The translations under genes were made by a program, and so were the position numbers. This document shows, piece by piece, positions 44,632 to 58,022 of a stretch of DNA of 64,000 nucleotides. Numbering within the stretch: the first letter of the stretch is position 1; every line of letters begins with the position of its first letter. The stretch covers positions 7,927,001 to 7,991,000 of the forward strand of contig NC_135553.1 of the NCBI RefSeq assembly GCF_964340395.1, in the 5' to 3' direction. The stretch is from Glandiceps talaboti. Its lineage: Eukaryota; Hemichordata; Enteropneusta; Spengelidae. The notes beneath the pieces were generated by a model. The model had not been told where the DNA came from, did no database searches, and was given only the letters and a program-made list of their open reading frames with translations.

Positions 44632-45028
44632 AAGTCATACAATGCCTACATTATGTTGTGTCAAAATAACCAAATGTAGTCTAGTTGGCCATACAAATAA
44701 CCTTCAACTTCAACATTGGATATATGCAAATCTTATGCTAATTTTCCTGCATGGTTAACGTTTGCTGGTGAGTACCAAACATTTGTTTGAATTTTTGAGT
44801 AATTATGCAGATTGTATTGAGAAAACGCATGCCATGTTGGCCATCCAGTCTGCTACAAAGGCCACCAATGTATAAATCTTGGCGTTCATGTCTACTGGTG
44901 AGACTGTAACTATTTTCAACATGCAGGTATATCTGATCTGAAGTTCAGGCCAAAAGAAACTCTCTTTGTCATTTGAATAACCAAACACTTAGAGACAATT
45001 ATAGCAATTTAAAAAGAATTGAAACAAC

Positions 45029-45034
45029 TTTATT
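45029..45034 (-). terminator. Candidate FDXR polyadenylation signal
   Basis: AATAAA on the minus strand about 640 bases after the FDXR stop codon. It would give a 3' UTR of moderate length. Confidence 0.35.
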
Positions 45035-45676
45035 CACATAAGGAATAACCTTATAATTTTGATTTTATAGTAAATATAGGTTCAATGAATAATCTATGAC
45101 AGTCAAAAAAATATCAATATTTCGTGTGATGGTTCATTGGCTGTCAAAAAATCTGATATAGTGTATGTGAAAACATATTGATGACTCCACTATGCTTAAA
45201 ATGAAGTCTAAAGCTAAGTAAACAGGTAGTTTTAGTATGAAGCACTGCCAAATTTACTTGAATAGTTGATGTCATAAGGTTTGTGTACTTGTGAAATTAA
45301 AATGATATTCTCACAGAATCAATTTGCAATTTGGATTTTTAAAAATAGTCATTTGCTTCTTTTGGAACTGACCATTGGGACTAGATCAGCGTTCACGCCA
45401 GATTTCGTTCTTATATTGTTGCTGCTAATTGTTTGGAAGACATACACTATTACAGATAGTCTGTTAGGAGTGTGTATAAAATGAGATAACAGTACTATTG
45501 CACTTGTAAACATTTAGTGTACAATGTATTCTAGATGTGACTGCAATCACAATTATTATATCCACTGAACATTTGGCAGTTTGTACGGAATCTGAAATTT
45601 GACTTGAAGACATCTAGATCAACCACCTTCTTCTCATTCTCTTACTATGCACTCCTTGTTTCAGTATCAGATATTC

Positions 45677-47968
45677 TCAATCGAAGGCAGCTTCCAACAT
45701 TTCCATCACAGTTACAAACTTTTCCCTCGGTTTGCCTATTGATTCTCCTCTGATTCTTTCCAGTTCATCTATTCTCTTCCAATCAGAGAATGTCACTGGT
45801 ACCACACCTATTGAAATATTCCAATTTTGTTAAAAATATAAGTCTTAAAATCAAATATCTCAAACGTAATGCTGCATTAGCTGTAATCAAGTAATTTCTT
45901 CATCTAATAATACATCTGCTGAAAAATGCTCATTTGCATATAAACATTGCACATGTTAATTCGCTGATTTTATTTGTAATTAGTACCTGTACGGCTACAA
46001 GCTTTGAAATCTTGAGTGAAAGCTTAGTCTTATATTTGTCATGTTATTATCAAACAGTGTAGATAATCATGTTCCCATGACAAACAGAAAATCTGTTTTG
46101 CATGAGTTAGATTTGGAAATTACATGTACAACAAGTTTGACTTTTGACTTTGTGTTGTTTAGTAAGTTGGTCAAAACAAAAGAGAAGCTACCAGTTGGCA
46201 ATATTGTATGTTTGTGTCTTGTAAGTAGACTTCATAGTAACAGTAACATGTATATCTGATTGCTCAAAGTGGGTATTTCAATCATGACAAATAAACATTC
46301 ACTTAACATTAAGATGTAAATCATACTAGTCTAACAGCACACACGTCTCCTATAGTGTCTATAGTCAAAGATAATTTATAGTCGAAATTCATACAAATGA
46401 ATGGAAAATGAACTCACCTTTGTTATCAAGAAGAGGTAAAACCTTTTCCTTTCCTTTAGGTGTTGAATTTGATATATCTAAAACTCCATTGTTGATATCA
46501 TCTAAAACTGATTTGCCAGTTTCAAAGCCATCATTCATTGTAGTAAGAATAACACCTGTTGGACCTCTTCTAACCCAGCCACTACAGTAAAAACCTACAT
46601 TAAGAAGCAAATTCGGACAATTGAAACATGATGACTGTCCGTGTAAAACTGAGTTGAACAATCGCTTCAGGTGCACTATCATTTTCGCTAGTGAGATCAC
46701 TTGCAACAAGTTAAGATAGAACCAAACTAAATGCATTATTGTGGTATGTTGAGAAGTTCACCTGAAATATTTGCTACGGTATAGTTTGAAGAGACAGATT
46801 ATTGCTGTCAACCAATCACAAACAAACAAAAGAGAGAAGTGTGAAAATATTTAATTTGAAATAGAAGACTTCTCAATAACAGGGATTTCCAAACTTTAAG
46901 ACAGCAAAACTGATGTGTTTTGAGTGTGGGCACACAGTATTATATATGGTATGTCTAATAGACAATTCAAAATTCAAGGTTCGAGGTCTGTTATTATCAA
47001 ACATAGTCTTTCGTTTTTAATATAATGAATTAGTTACCGTGATGTTGTATGACAGGTATGTGTACAAGAAAGAGAATGACACTGACATTAAAATAAAGAA
47101 GATTTCTACGTTACCTTTCAAATCATTGACTCTACCAGCAATATTTGGTATTACACCATTCTGCTTATCAAATGGTATATTATTATCAATAGAACGACTC
47201 TTGTATCCTATACTTCTAAGTAGGAGTCCACATTTCAGTTCTTCTGTTTCATCTGTTGTAATGGCTTTCACTGAATCTCCTGATTTCTGAGGACAACAGA
47301 ATTACATATTTTTGTTTCTGAGTTATGAACAAATACATGTTGATGATGATCTTTCTTTTTTAAGCATCTGAATAAAATAGTAACTATTTCAAATTGTCAT
47401 GGTTGATGTACATGTACCTTCTGCTTAATCATAAGATCATTTTGTCATGAATCATGCCAAATGAAAGGACGTAAACCACAGCCCTTTTCTTTAAGGCACG
47501 GTCTGAATTGCTTAAGCAGAAATAGCATGGCCAGATTAGATGCCCAACAAACATGCAGTACCTCTCAAGTATCAGAAGAATGGCCAAACAGCTTTAAAGT
47601 GAAAGTCTATTGACCAAAAACAATATTAGTTTATACCAAAATGTTATACACAGAACCTGGAAATGTATCCACTAATTATCAGATGAATTTACGTAGCAGA
47701 TAATTTTTTCAATTTAGAACTTTTAACTAAATGTTTTGGGCTAAATTAACAAATTGATGATCCTGTTACTTTGCATTGAGTAATTCCAAAACTAGAAACT
47801 CAGTGTCATAGTTCAACCATAGACCCTATCGTGTAGGGTCTATGGTTCAACATCTCCAATTCCTATGGCAAATTCATAAGTAGCTTTGAATCATGATCAT
47901 TTTCACGCCCCCCCCCCCCCCCCACCACCACCACCACACGCACGCACACACGCACACATGCACGCACG

Positions 47969-48058
<90 letters not shown>

Positions 48059-51000
48059 CTCAGATATTCACAATGTCCATGGCACAACTGAACAGAATAC
48101 ATAATTACTGACCTGTAATTTGTTGATTGCTAATCGTATTCCAGCCACTCTCTTGCCATCACTAGAAGGTACAACTTCCAATGGACTTCTAAGGAATTTA
48201 AGATTCCACAGTTTAGTTGCTTCTGAAAGTTTCTGTACTTCTGTTGGTGTTAGTGATTCTGATGCTGTCTTTATCATGAGTTCTGTTAGTCTTTTCCTGG
48301 GTCTTGGAATATCTAAAAATATAGGGACTAATTATGCTTATTTTCATTTCACTACTGTACAGATGACATTATATTTTAAAAATGTATTTAAATGCATTAT
48401 AATAATACATGTAATAATAATAATGTTGGGTTCTCATATAGTGCTTTCCCACACCGTGCTCAAAGCGCTTTACAATTATTACCCCTGGCTCAGATCAGAA
48501 CAGCACAACAGCCCTTTAGTCTTCCTCAACTCCCTGGGGAGCATACACTTATTATATATGTCCCAGTGAATACTTGCATTGGTATGCATGCACATAACTG
48601 CACCCTGCAGCGCAATACTGCAATACTATATACATATTAATTTTGTAATTGTATACTTGTATGCATAATTCAAGTATGTGAGCATGCCTTATATACATGT
48701 ATGTAAATGACATCATTCATGTGAATATGAAGTTAAATCTTTTATAGAATTGGGCAGTTTTTAACAATCATATTCATGTATGTTACAATAACAGAACCCT
48801 AAGATGGAAAGTTACTAGTGTGGGAACTCATGGTATTTTACTTGTTGTATTTTCTGCTGAACCTTCACTCTCTTCACTTGTAACTGACACAGCTAAGACT
48901 ACAAGCACTCATACAGATACCTTGAGCACGCCACATTGGTTCTCATGTCATAGGATTCTGATATATTTTAAATACTACATAGGCTGTGATAATGATAACA
49001 TAATAATCTGATAGGCTAGCGATGTACTCACTTGGCACCTCAGCTGCCAGACCTTGGAAATCGTGTTGATCTAATACAGCTTTACAATCTGGCAGTTTAG
49101 TCATTTCCCTTAATTCTTTAATTGTAAATGCTACCTGTAAGGGTCCTCTCCTTCCAACCAAATAAACAGTTTTCACCCTGGAGTTTTCTAAAGCTTCAAG
49201 CGCATGTTGTGCAATGTCTGTTTTCTGTAAAAAACAAATCAACACCTTTTTATTGAATTTGGAAAATAAGTCATGTAGTGATGACATTGCCATTCAAGTG
49301 TTGCTAAGAACTACTCAGTAGTACACTGTAAAATGTGTATGTACACATAGATTTATGCTATTGTCAGACACATGACTAAGGTAAGTATAACGTTTCTTTC
49401 TGGTCAATAACTTGTAATGTATGTTGGTTGACATGACAACATGCATCGAGCTACAAATCACAATGATTTGAAATTGGCCTATTGTTTACCAATTTCTACT
49501 TTTTTATATATCTCCCAAAGTTTCACCACTTGAGGGCGAAGGTACAATGAATAATTTGCACCTGAGGACACTCATCATCAGCAGTCATTATTAATTAATA
49601 ATAGTAAAATCTATTCAGCTTGTCCAACATCAACCCCCTCCCCCCCCCCCCCCCGAATAATCACAATTCAATTACAAATAAACAACCAGTTTTTCAAAAC
49701 ATTCAGTTCAAAAGTTATGACAACAGCTTGTAGAAAGTAATAAAAGTTGTAATACTAAATAAAATGACAAATTTATTTAAAAAATAAAATTTACAAAAAA
49801 AAAATCAATAGGCAAATTTCAAATCCCTGTGTGTGAATTACACAAAGTATACCTTTCTAGCACACTTAATGTATAGCTTTGAAATTTTAATGATAGTATA
49901 TATTGTTTGCCAGTATCATAAATATTTACCTTGAGTATACTTATTGGTGTTAATAGTATTCTTGCAATGTCTAATGCGACATTACCATGACCAATAATCA
50001 CTGCTGTATCACTGCTCAAATCTGGATTTAGCTGCATGAAAAAAAAATGCAAATCGCATCATACTGTTCATACTATATAGAATTTATTGTAAAGGGGGAT
50101 GCTATTTAAAGAAACTAAAGTCATTTTCATCAATTATGGGTTCTAGAGAGTCATTTCCATGATTTTACATCACCTACAATTACTTGCGATGTCAGAAAAA
50201 ACGTCAAGTTGATCTTGTGCCTTGAAATTAGGGTATCTTTACTGTGGAAAATTGTATCATGGGAGGCAGTAGAAATAATATATTCAAGTTGCACAATGAA
50301 TATTCATGAGAATACTTTAAACTGAAGGGTATATTATAAAGGCACTCAGGACTCATGAATATTCAGTGTGCGACTTAAATATTTTATTTCTACTGACTCC
50401 CGTGATGCAATAGCCCATAGCAACGATACCCTATAAAGGCACAAGATCAACTTGATGCTTCTCTGAAATCGCTAGTAATTGTAGATGATGTAACATCATG
50501 AAATGACTGTCCATAGTTTTACGAAAATGTCTATTTCCTGGAGTGTCATACCCCTTTTATATATGCCATTTTCTAGTTCCCAACCTTGAAGGGCATTTTC
50601 AAAAGAAAGGGCACAAGAGGGCACCTCATATAAGGAAGTATTAAAGCTAAAATCACATGACATTCCTTGAAGCAGTAAATAAATTAAGACTGATACATCT
50701 CCATGAAGTCCTAAAAATTATGTGATCACAAAAAAGTTAGCAAAACATTTGGGTTGAGAATGCAACCATCCTTTGGTGTGAAATACTGGGAAATTATTAT
50801 TTTTCAAAGGTGACTACAGTACAAGTATGATAATCATCACTTCTGGTAAAAAGGCTGTCCCTGAACAGCACCACTAGTGGTCAAATTATGCAATCTTTTG
50901 TTTTTCTGATGGCCGTTCTATGGCATATTCCTGGTAACATACTGGGAGGATTATTATGGCAATCAGATAATTTCTATGATACTATACGTAGTATTCCGTG

Positions 51001-53419
51001 AAGTTCCAACATCTACAAGTTATGCCTCTGCACAAAAAGACCAGACAAGTTGTTGAAATGTCCTGGTTGTAGTTGGATAATGAAATTGCTGCATAAACTT
51101 ACATCTTGATCTTCTGGCAGACCATTGTACCAGCCAACAAATGACCTTGCAGAGTACGACCCATGTAAATTTTCACCATCAATACCAAGCACTCTGTCAT
51201 CATCAGCTCCATAACTCTGCCAATTGGGAACAAAAAGATTAACACTTATCTTATGCATGGCATTTTATGGACATAATTATATGATAGTTTTGTTTAGGCT
51301 TAGTTTTTCATCTCAACGATCCTGATGTGAAAGTCTACAGCTCTGGTCGAAAACAGCACAATGAGTAAGTTTAAGAAAAATAACAATTGTATACAGAACA
51401 GTTTGTATAAAAATGAAACATTCAGCACACATAATGCATTTATTTGCAATAAATAAATGATCTACCCACAGAATTTATTGCTGCTGATATAATCTGCATT
51501 GCAGTTATCTAGGTACAATGGCTAAGTGGGTGTTCTAGCATTAGCATACATGGTCTAGTTCCTATACAGTATCATTACCATTTACACCTCCACTCACAGC
51601 ATAGTTAAAGTTGTTACTCTAGAAGTCCCGAGATGCATGAGATGCAATTTAAAATTCATCCACAGCCACCCACACAGTCATTAACATCATGTCTTTTTGT
51701 TAATCAATCACAACATTCTAACCAATAACACAGTCCCTCATAAAGTTAGTGTTTATTGGGGCAGTTATGTAATGTCCAAATATGGTATATTTGTAAGCTC
51801 AGGATGCTACTTATACACTGTTTACATAGCTATAACAGGTGGGGTTCACTGATTGGATGAACAACTTTTTGTGCTGATTGAGGGACTTTGACCAGACGTA
51901 GTTTAGTTAGAAAACATGTTGGCATCCAGACAATAGCATACATGTATTCGTTATCATTAATTTTAAACCATCCTATATAGTTTTTGACTTCTAAGAAAAA
52001 TGATGTACTTACCAGAACAATTGCATCATAGGCGTCTCTCAATTCTGCAACACTAATATCTTTCCCAACAGTAACATTTCCAATGAATTCAAACCTTTCA
52101 TTTTGAGCTGTCTTTGTGAATTGGTTTATGCAGTTCTAAAGAAAAAAAGTTATGTCAGGAATGATTATTTGTAAGTGCTATACAACTACACACATGCCTT
52201 GGGGACATAGACAAATTACCCTGAAAACCAGTTTTCTTAATATCTCTCCAAACTGTGCCATATGACAGCTGTTTCTGGTCCTTTTGAAATAATCAAATGA
52301 ATTTTGTTTTCAAGAAAACCGTCTTTGTTTTCAAGAAAGTTGCAAATCTTTTACTTTCCCATGGAGTTAACTCAGTATTTGTTTTCTATATCAATATGGG
52401 ATTCTAAAATAACTTAATTTCAATATCATGATATGTAGACCTCTCTATAAACAAAATTGTACTGTTATTTTATTGCATTAATTTCAACTGAGGTTAATTT
52501 GGAGTTTTCTTGAAAAAAGTAAAAGTAAAAGTAGAAGTTTAAACAGTTTATTTCCAAAGCATATTCTACAATAAGTCTAAAGGTGTGCAAGTTTTGAAAT
52601 TTGGTTAGAAGTATGACAATGAAGTTCCACAATCACACTGATGCCAGATGCCAGACCCCCTCTCAACCTTAATGAACAGAGCAGAGTTCATTTATTGAGC
52701 TTGTGTGACATCGTGCAGTCTTCCCCAATGAACATAAAGTGTTATGGTGAATTACAACATACATTGTACACAGACTGTCAGTGTAATATGTATATATAGC
52801 AATTAAACCAGAATGGATGATACATGTATAGTATACCCTTGATTTTTACCAGTTAGCATAACATGTGCACAAGCAAGAGTGAGTGTGTACACGTCATCTC
52901 CTGGTCAAAACCTTGGTGTAAACCTTCCATGGGGATGGTATATCATTTGCATAAAGGATATACACAAATATATACATGTAGCATTACCATCCCACTTGTT
53001 TGATGACAAGTACCTTAACCTCAGGATGGTCAGGTGCCACACCAAATCTGACAAGACCAAATGGTACTGGTAACTTCTCGATCATATCAACATGAGCTTC
53101 CTTGTGGTTCTGTAAGAAAACATACATAAAATTAACAAAGGTGTTAGAGTGAACTTATATATGATATCAGAGAGTGTAGACTAACCCTACACAGTGATTT
53201 CCCCTCCATAGTCAAGAAAGTAATGTACATGTACACTTTAATTACCTTTAGTATCTGCTGAGCTGTATAAAATCCAGCTGGTCCACTGCCAACTATACAT
53301 ACATGAGGTACTCCAGTTCTTGATGATACTATATGCCTCGATATGATCTTGGAAATGAAGTTTGTTTGAGGATAAAAGTTACTACATCTCACTGGAAAAT
53401 ATACAAGGAGAGTATTCAC
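45677..53419 (-). CDS. FDXR: NADPH:adrenodoxin oxidoreductase, mitochondrial (complete, 10 exons)
   Basis: Exons, in order: 53246-53419, 53014-53109, 52013-52135, 51103-51216, 49930-50031, 49032-49224, 48113-48312, 47115-47286, 46418-46594 and 45677-45807. They total 1482 nt, or 493 residues plus TGA, close to the length of human FDXR. All junctions are GT-AG and in phase. The flavoprotein passes electrons from NADPH via FAD to ferredoxin in the mitochondrial matrix, for P450 reactions and Fe-S assembly. Visible motifs: an N-terminus of about 36 residues without acidic residues (targeting peptide), [13 protein letters not shown] (FAD, 41-53), [30 protein letters not shown] (NADP, 183-193), [19 protein letters not shown] (225-243), IGYKSR, and [11 protein letters not shown] (397-407, FAD). 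The C-terminus FSDWKRID...GKPREKF is also conserved in the family. No missing residues or breaks were seen. It is divergent to B9D1. Confidence 0.96.
47907..48056. repeat. C-run and (CA)n microsatellite in an FDXR intron
   Basis: A C-run of 16 is followed by ccaccacc and about 115 bases of CA/CGCA. It ends 57 bases downstream of the exon at 48113-48312 in transcript direction, that is, just inside the next intron. Confidence 0.96.
48421..48545. repeat. SINE-like dispersed repeat segment in an FDXR intron
   Basis: The phrases atagtgctttcccacaccgt and gctcaaagcgctttacaatt followed by attacccc are, to my recollection, typical of a conserved domain in metazoan SINEs and related repeats. A possible related 3' tail (aaagtgctatataaaaatga followed by tag repeats) lies at 56725-56765 in B9D1. 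Confidence 0.5.
50091..50559. mobile_element. MITE-like element with about 210-bp inverted arms in an FDXR intron
   Basis: The left arm, from aaagggggatgctattt through 'catttccatgattttacatc' and 'acgtcaagttgatcttgtgc' to 'aatgaatattcatgag', is mirrored by the right arm ending 'catacccctttt'. Almost the whole element folds back on itself around about 50325. A TA dinucleotide flanks each end, which would fit a Tc1/mariner-derived element, but the duplication is too short to be decisive. Confidence 0.75.
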
Positions 53420-54510
53420 AATTTGTAAAAAGTACTAATTTAAGTGCAACGCCATCAGATTATAAACCCACATTGGAAGATAACAAACAGATTACAAGTA
53501 CTGTCATTCATAATTTAAAAAGTTTGTCAAAAAAGAGTACTTCCCACACCATGAATTTGGCTCACCCAAATCTAACTCTGGAAAAATGTACTCTGATAAC
53601 TCTGACACATTACTCTGAAATGGAGGTGTGTTGGAGTTTAATATCAGCACGCATACATGTATTTCCAGAGCTAACCCCAACCCAAACTAGATACTTCTGT
53701 GTCAGTCCTTCACCAAATAGAAATTATAGCATTTTAAACCTAACTCCATTACCCATGCACGGATTCTCAGATCAGTTAGATAAACCATGGATTATCGATG
53801 TATTAGTCACTAATACATCCATGCATGGATGTATTAGCCTCGCCCCCCCTAATATATCCATGGATAAACAAAAGGCGTTGTTGTCAGGTCGTGAAGTGAG
53901 CAGTTGTTAAATGATGTCGAAGGGATCGCTTTTATGGCGAAGTTCTGAATGAAGTGTTGTACTGGTATCTACAAATTTGTAATTTGGAGCGAACTTTTTG
54001 TGACACACATGTAGTTGCTGCATGTAGTTTAGGGGTAACCTTTGTTATGTCAGAAGTAGCTCTTGCCTAATCCTGTCAACATTGATACTTACCAGGGAGA
54101 TGATTCTGAGGAAAGGAAAACAGTCGAGGAAAAAATTCATGTTCGTATAGAAACGATTCTGACAATCATGGTCAGTATCGCGTCCCGTTCCTGCATCGAC
54201 TGTAGGTTACAAGGTAGCGGCACTACTAGAATTAAATATGCGCTTTTCTCACCATGTCTATATGCTTTACTTCCTGTCATCAGGTATCGACACTTCCCGT
54301 ACACGTGAGATGCCATTATTGTCTATAGGCAATAAAGCCTAAGCCTAAACGAGGGAGGGTTTTGGTGTTGTGATGTCCTAGGTTCATTCAGCGTCGTCAG
54401 CTGCATGGAATTAGGGTCAGGTCATGTCAGGTCGTTCATTTGTTCAATTTGATTGGACGAAAGGTATCCTCGCGCATGGAACGACGGGAAATATTTTCGA
54501 GTTCAGTAAA
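53420..54510. promoter_or_regulatory. Shared upstream region of FDXR and B9D1 (head-to-head)
   Basis: About 1.1 kb separates the two start codons, which point away from each other. It probably holds both promoters. No TATA box is convincing. A cgcgcatgg word near 54471-54479, half of an NRF1-type site, lies close to the B9D1 start. A perfect palindrome at 53810-53837 sits in the middle. Confidence 0.5.
53810..53837. repeat. Perfect 28-bp palindrome
   Basis: The half-site ctaatacatccatg is followed at once by its exact complement. A further copy of gatgtattag lies just to the left (53797-53806), giving alternative foldings. A 22-base stretch of this region (53807-53828) is also found at 26683-26704, so it belongs to a dispersed element. 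Confidence 0.9.
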
Positions 54511-57500
54511 ATGGCGTCGAATCCGTCTGTGTTTCTCTTGATGATGAACGGTCAAATCGAAACTGGGGACGTGAGTATTCGTCATTTTACTGTTTTTGTG
54601 CTTTTGCCGCTAAAATTAATTAACATCCTAGCAGCTGCTGTTATTTAGTCACTGTTTATGTGCATTGATTCTTTTCGTCAACCCCAGTCAGGGCTGGCCC
54701 AAAACATAAACAAATCTGTAGACTAACTCGTCATACCTGTACCATAGAGTTGCCAATAACAACCTGTTAAACCAGTGAGTGATTTTAGTGCACACCTGAC
54801 CATTTCAAACCCTCTATCATACGAACACTCGCACTCTGTCGAAGTCTTGAAAGATAATGTACTAACAACCCACTGTTACAGTGGCACTACAAAAAAACCC
54901 CCAAAATTAAAAAAAGACGTTACAAAAAATATGTATACAGCAGAGTTCACCACTAATTGATTTTTTTTATTTTATATATTTATGAATTAAAGTTCCCAGG
55001 TTTTGATGATGACCTTTATGTTAAATTCAACTATGTTTATGGCCAAGACTGGGTCATGACAGCGGTGAGTAGCAAGTTTCACTATATATTATCTTGACAA
55101 GAGTATGAACATCTGTGTCACTGTCACAATGATCCTTAGATGTGGGAGTCAAACAGATTACAACAGTTTACATATTGCCTCCTTTTATTCTCTTTCACAA
55201 AAAACTCAAAAAAACATACCAAGCATGATATTGGAGACAGATTTCATACATGTATTTTGCTGTTATTAAATGTGATACAAGGAAATCAAATGAAATTCAG
55301 ATACAGTATTATTATATATGTACATTTTGTATATATGTGTGTGTGTACGGTGACAAACCTAATATCACAATACATGTACATTGTATGTTGTACAAATGTA
55401 TAGAATATGTTTATAACATTAAATTGTTTGTACTGAAAGACAACATATACCTGTATACACCATTGATGTTTTGTGATGTTTTAAACAGGGTTTGGAGGAA
55501 GGAACTTCTCAAACAAGCAAAAAAAGCAAAGATGATAGAAGGCTGTATACATGGAATTTTCCCCTTGATGTCACTTTCAAAAGTACTAATCCATTTGGAT
55601 GTAAGTATCTTTACTTGTATTTCTCCTTGTATTCTAGTGTAATACAGCATGGTAAGACATGCTTAACACACAGCTTTCATTAAATCTTTATCAGGAGGAG
55701 GTTTTTTAGATGTCAACAAACTATACACAGTGGCAAGAGGCCACTGCATTTATAAACCTTCAGTATGTGGAGGGTTTGAGGATGAGGTTTGCCGCCCTCT
55801 CACCAATCCCTCTCAGCTAATTTAGTTTTTATTTTAACAAAGTAAGAACATGTACATGTGGTGTTAAGGGACATACAATGTACATGTACATGTACCGTAC
55901 ATGTATGTCTGGTCGACCAGGAAAAAATGCAAAATTGACATGGATGACAGAATTTTTCGAATTAGCCTGAAAGATCCAGTCATTGTTTCAGCTTAGGTAG
56001 CCAGTGTTTACATATATGCAGATCAACAACTGGATCATTCAGACTAGATTTGAAGCAAGCCAAACTTGTAAATAGCAAACACATTTCAATTTAACTATGC
56101 TTCCAATATGTAAATCATAGAAAACTTCAAACAATTGAATTCACTTACTGATGTTACATATATCGTAACTGTGAATCATATTATAACTCTAGAGCAAATT
56201 ATAGGCATTTCTTTACTGATAAACTTCTTTCATTAATTTTTCAGGGCCACAGTTGGTAATAAATGTACATGGTCAAGATGTATTTGGAACTGCAGTTGTG
56301 AGAGGTTATGGTGCTGTCCATGTACCTATTTCACCTGGAAGGTATGTAAAGTATTTATAATTACAGGTACTAGTATGTGACACACACTGTTTTCATACTT
56401 GCAAAACTTTGTGACTGTGTAAACATGTGACATGTCACGAAAGCTGAGTTTTTCTAAAGTCAATACCATTTAGCATACACTCTCATCCATTTCACCAATA
56501 ATTGAATACTTGGGGTAATGCATAGGATGATTGAGATGATTCGATCACTTTCATATCTAACATTGCTTTAACTTTACAATGAACAACTTCTCGCTAGCAA
56601 ATGGCAGGGGATATGGTTTAGATCTAATTGGGTCCTTGTTAACTTTGTGACGTGTAAACTTTCATATATTATTGTTCTCATGGCAGCAGGAGTTTTTTGA
56701 AAGTCTGTCCATGTTTGAGCAGTTGGGAAAGTGCTATATAAAAATGATTAGTAGTAGTAGTAGTATATTTTCTGATGTTAATGTAACTCGTAGTTGAAAC
56801 TATTATTCTATGATATTTGTTTTCATGATTGATGTACATATCTGTATAAATTGCATACTGTACATTATCCTCTCAGTCTGACCTGTGTGTCTCACTGTCA
56901 GGAATTTTCTTGCTCGAAATGTTTCATTATCATTGTTTAGCTGATACAAATAGTGGATGTTGTAATCTAGGGCATTTTCTGAACAGTGAAAAAAAAAAAC
57001 GGTAGCACCTGTTGCTGAACAGTAATAAAAGAACATTTTGTAAACTTTATGTATTTTTCTTGCAGACATGTTAGAATTGTTCCATTATTCGTCCCAGAAT
57101 CATCATCACATTTCCAAAAATTCACAAGGTAGGAATATTTCTAAACTATATAGTGTTTACCCACAATGATACATGTACTAAGCACCAACGTGGACTTTCA
57201 TTTTTAACATGATACATGTCTCTTCAAGGCTACTCATTCATGAAAGACAGCTTTCACCGAGATTCTTATATAAATGATATTGTCACAAACCATTCTATTC
57301 TAACTTATGTATTTCAAGGAGACTTAGCCTTTCTTAGAAGGGTTATTAAACTGTAATCTCTGAATAAGAAATGTTGTGTTATACAGCTGACCCTTTGTAC
57401 CTTTATGTTACACATGGAAATTTGATGCATTTTTTACGTAACCATGGTATAAATTGATTGCAAAATAAATTGCCTTTAATACTTTTCCTAGATATTTTTC

Positions 57501-58022
57501 AGTAGGAATTCTTTTTCAGAAATTTTTCTTTATAACTCAATACAAAAAGAAAATTGGGATTGTGATACTGCTGTTGCACTGATCAAATTTACAAATTTGA
57601 ATGTCTAATTCCCCAATATTTACATGTCATGATGTTGGAAAGAGCCCTCTGTGGCAACTTTTACAAGGCATAGTATGAAGAATTTATGATGACGTTCAAC
57701 ATTGTGGTACTCGTATAAGTATCATCCAACTTTCAAAACGTTTATTCAAATGAATTTTTGTGGCTGTATTTCTTTTTGGGTAGATCGCTATCTTTTCTTT
57801 TGATAATATAATTCAAAGGGGTGAAGATAATTGAAAATTATTAAATTGATAGAAATTGAATTTATTGGTACAAATGTATAGTGTCAATTTCAATTTGTCG
57901 TGATGCTTCCACATTTGATCTTTGTCATATATGAAATCCCATGTCTATTTCTAGTTGGCTAATGAGCAGAAGACCAGAATTCAGAGACCACAATATAGTT
58001 GCTAAAGGAGAAGGAAGAGAAG
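54511..58022 (+). CDS. B9D1: B9 domain-containing protein 1, first six coding exons (3' end not found)
   Basis: Exons: 54511-54570, 54993-55064, 55489-55600, 56245-56341, 57066-57128 and 57955-58022, all GT-AG and in phase. They encode about 157 of the roughly 200 residues expected. B9D1 is part of the tectonic/MKS complex at the ciliary transition zone, where it limits membrane-protein entry and supports Hedgehog signalling. Visible B9 (C2-like) domain motifs: [105 protein letters not shown] and VAKGEGRE. The start at 54511 matches the usual B9D1 N-terminus; an in-frame ATG at 54424 is probably 5' UTR. The last exon (family pattern 'V.RV.S.G.V...FN') was not found before 64000, so it probably lies beyond the window. 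Confidence 0.95.

Noticed and set aside
53362-53910. 182-codon plus-strand frame across the FDXR start
   Set aside because: It lies antisense to FDXR exon 1 and shows no family likeness.
54424-54510. Upstream in-frame ATG extending B9D1 by 29 residues
   Set aside because: B9D1 proteins begin near M(A)..PSVFLL, which matches 54511. The extra residues look like translated 5' UTR.
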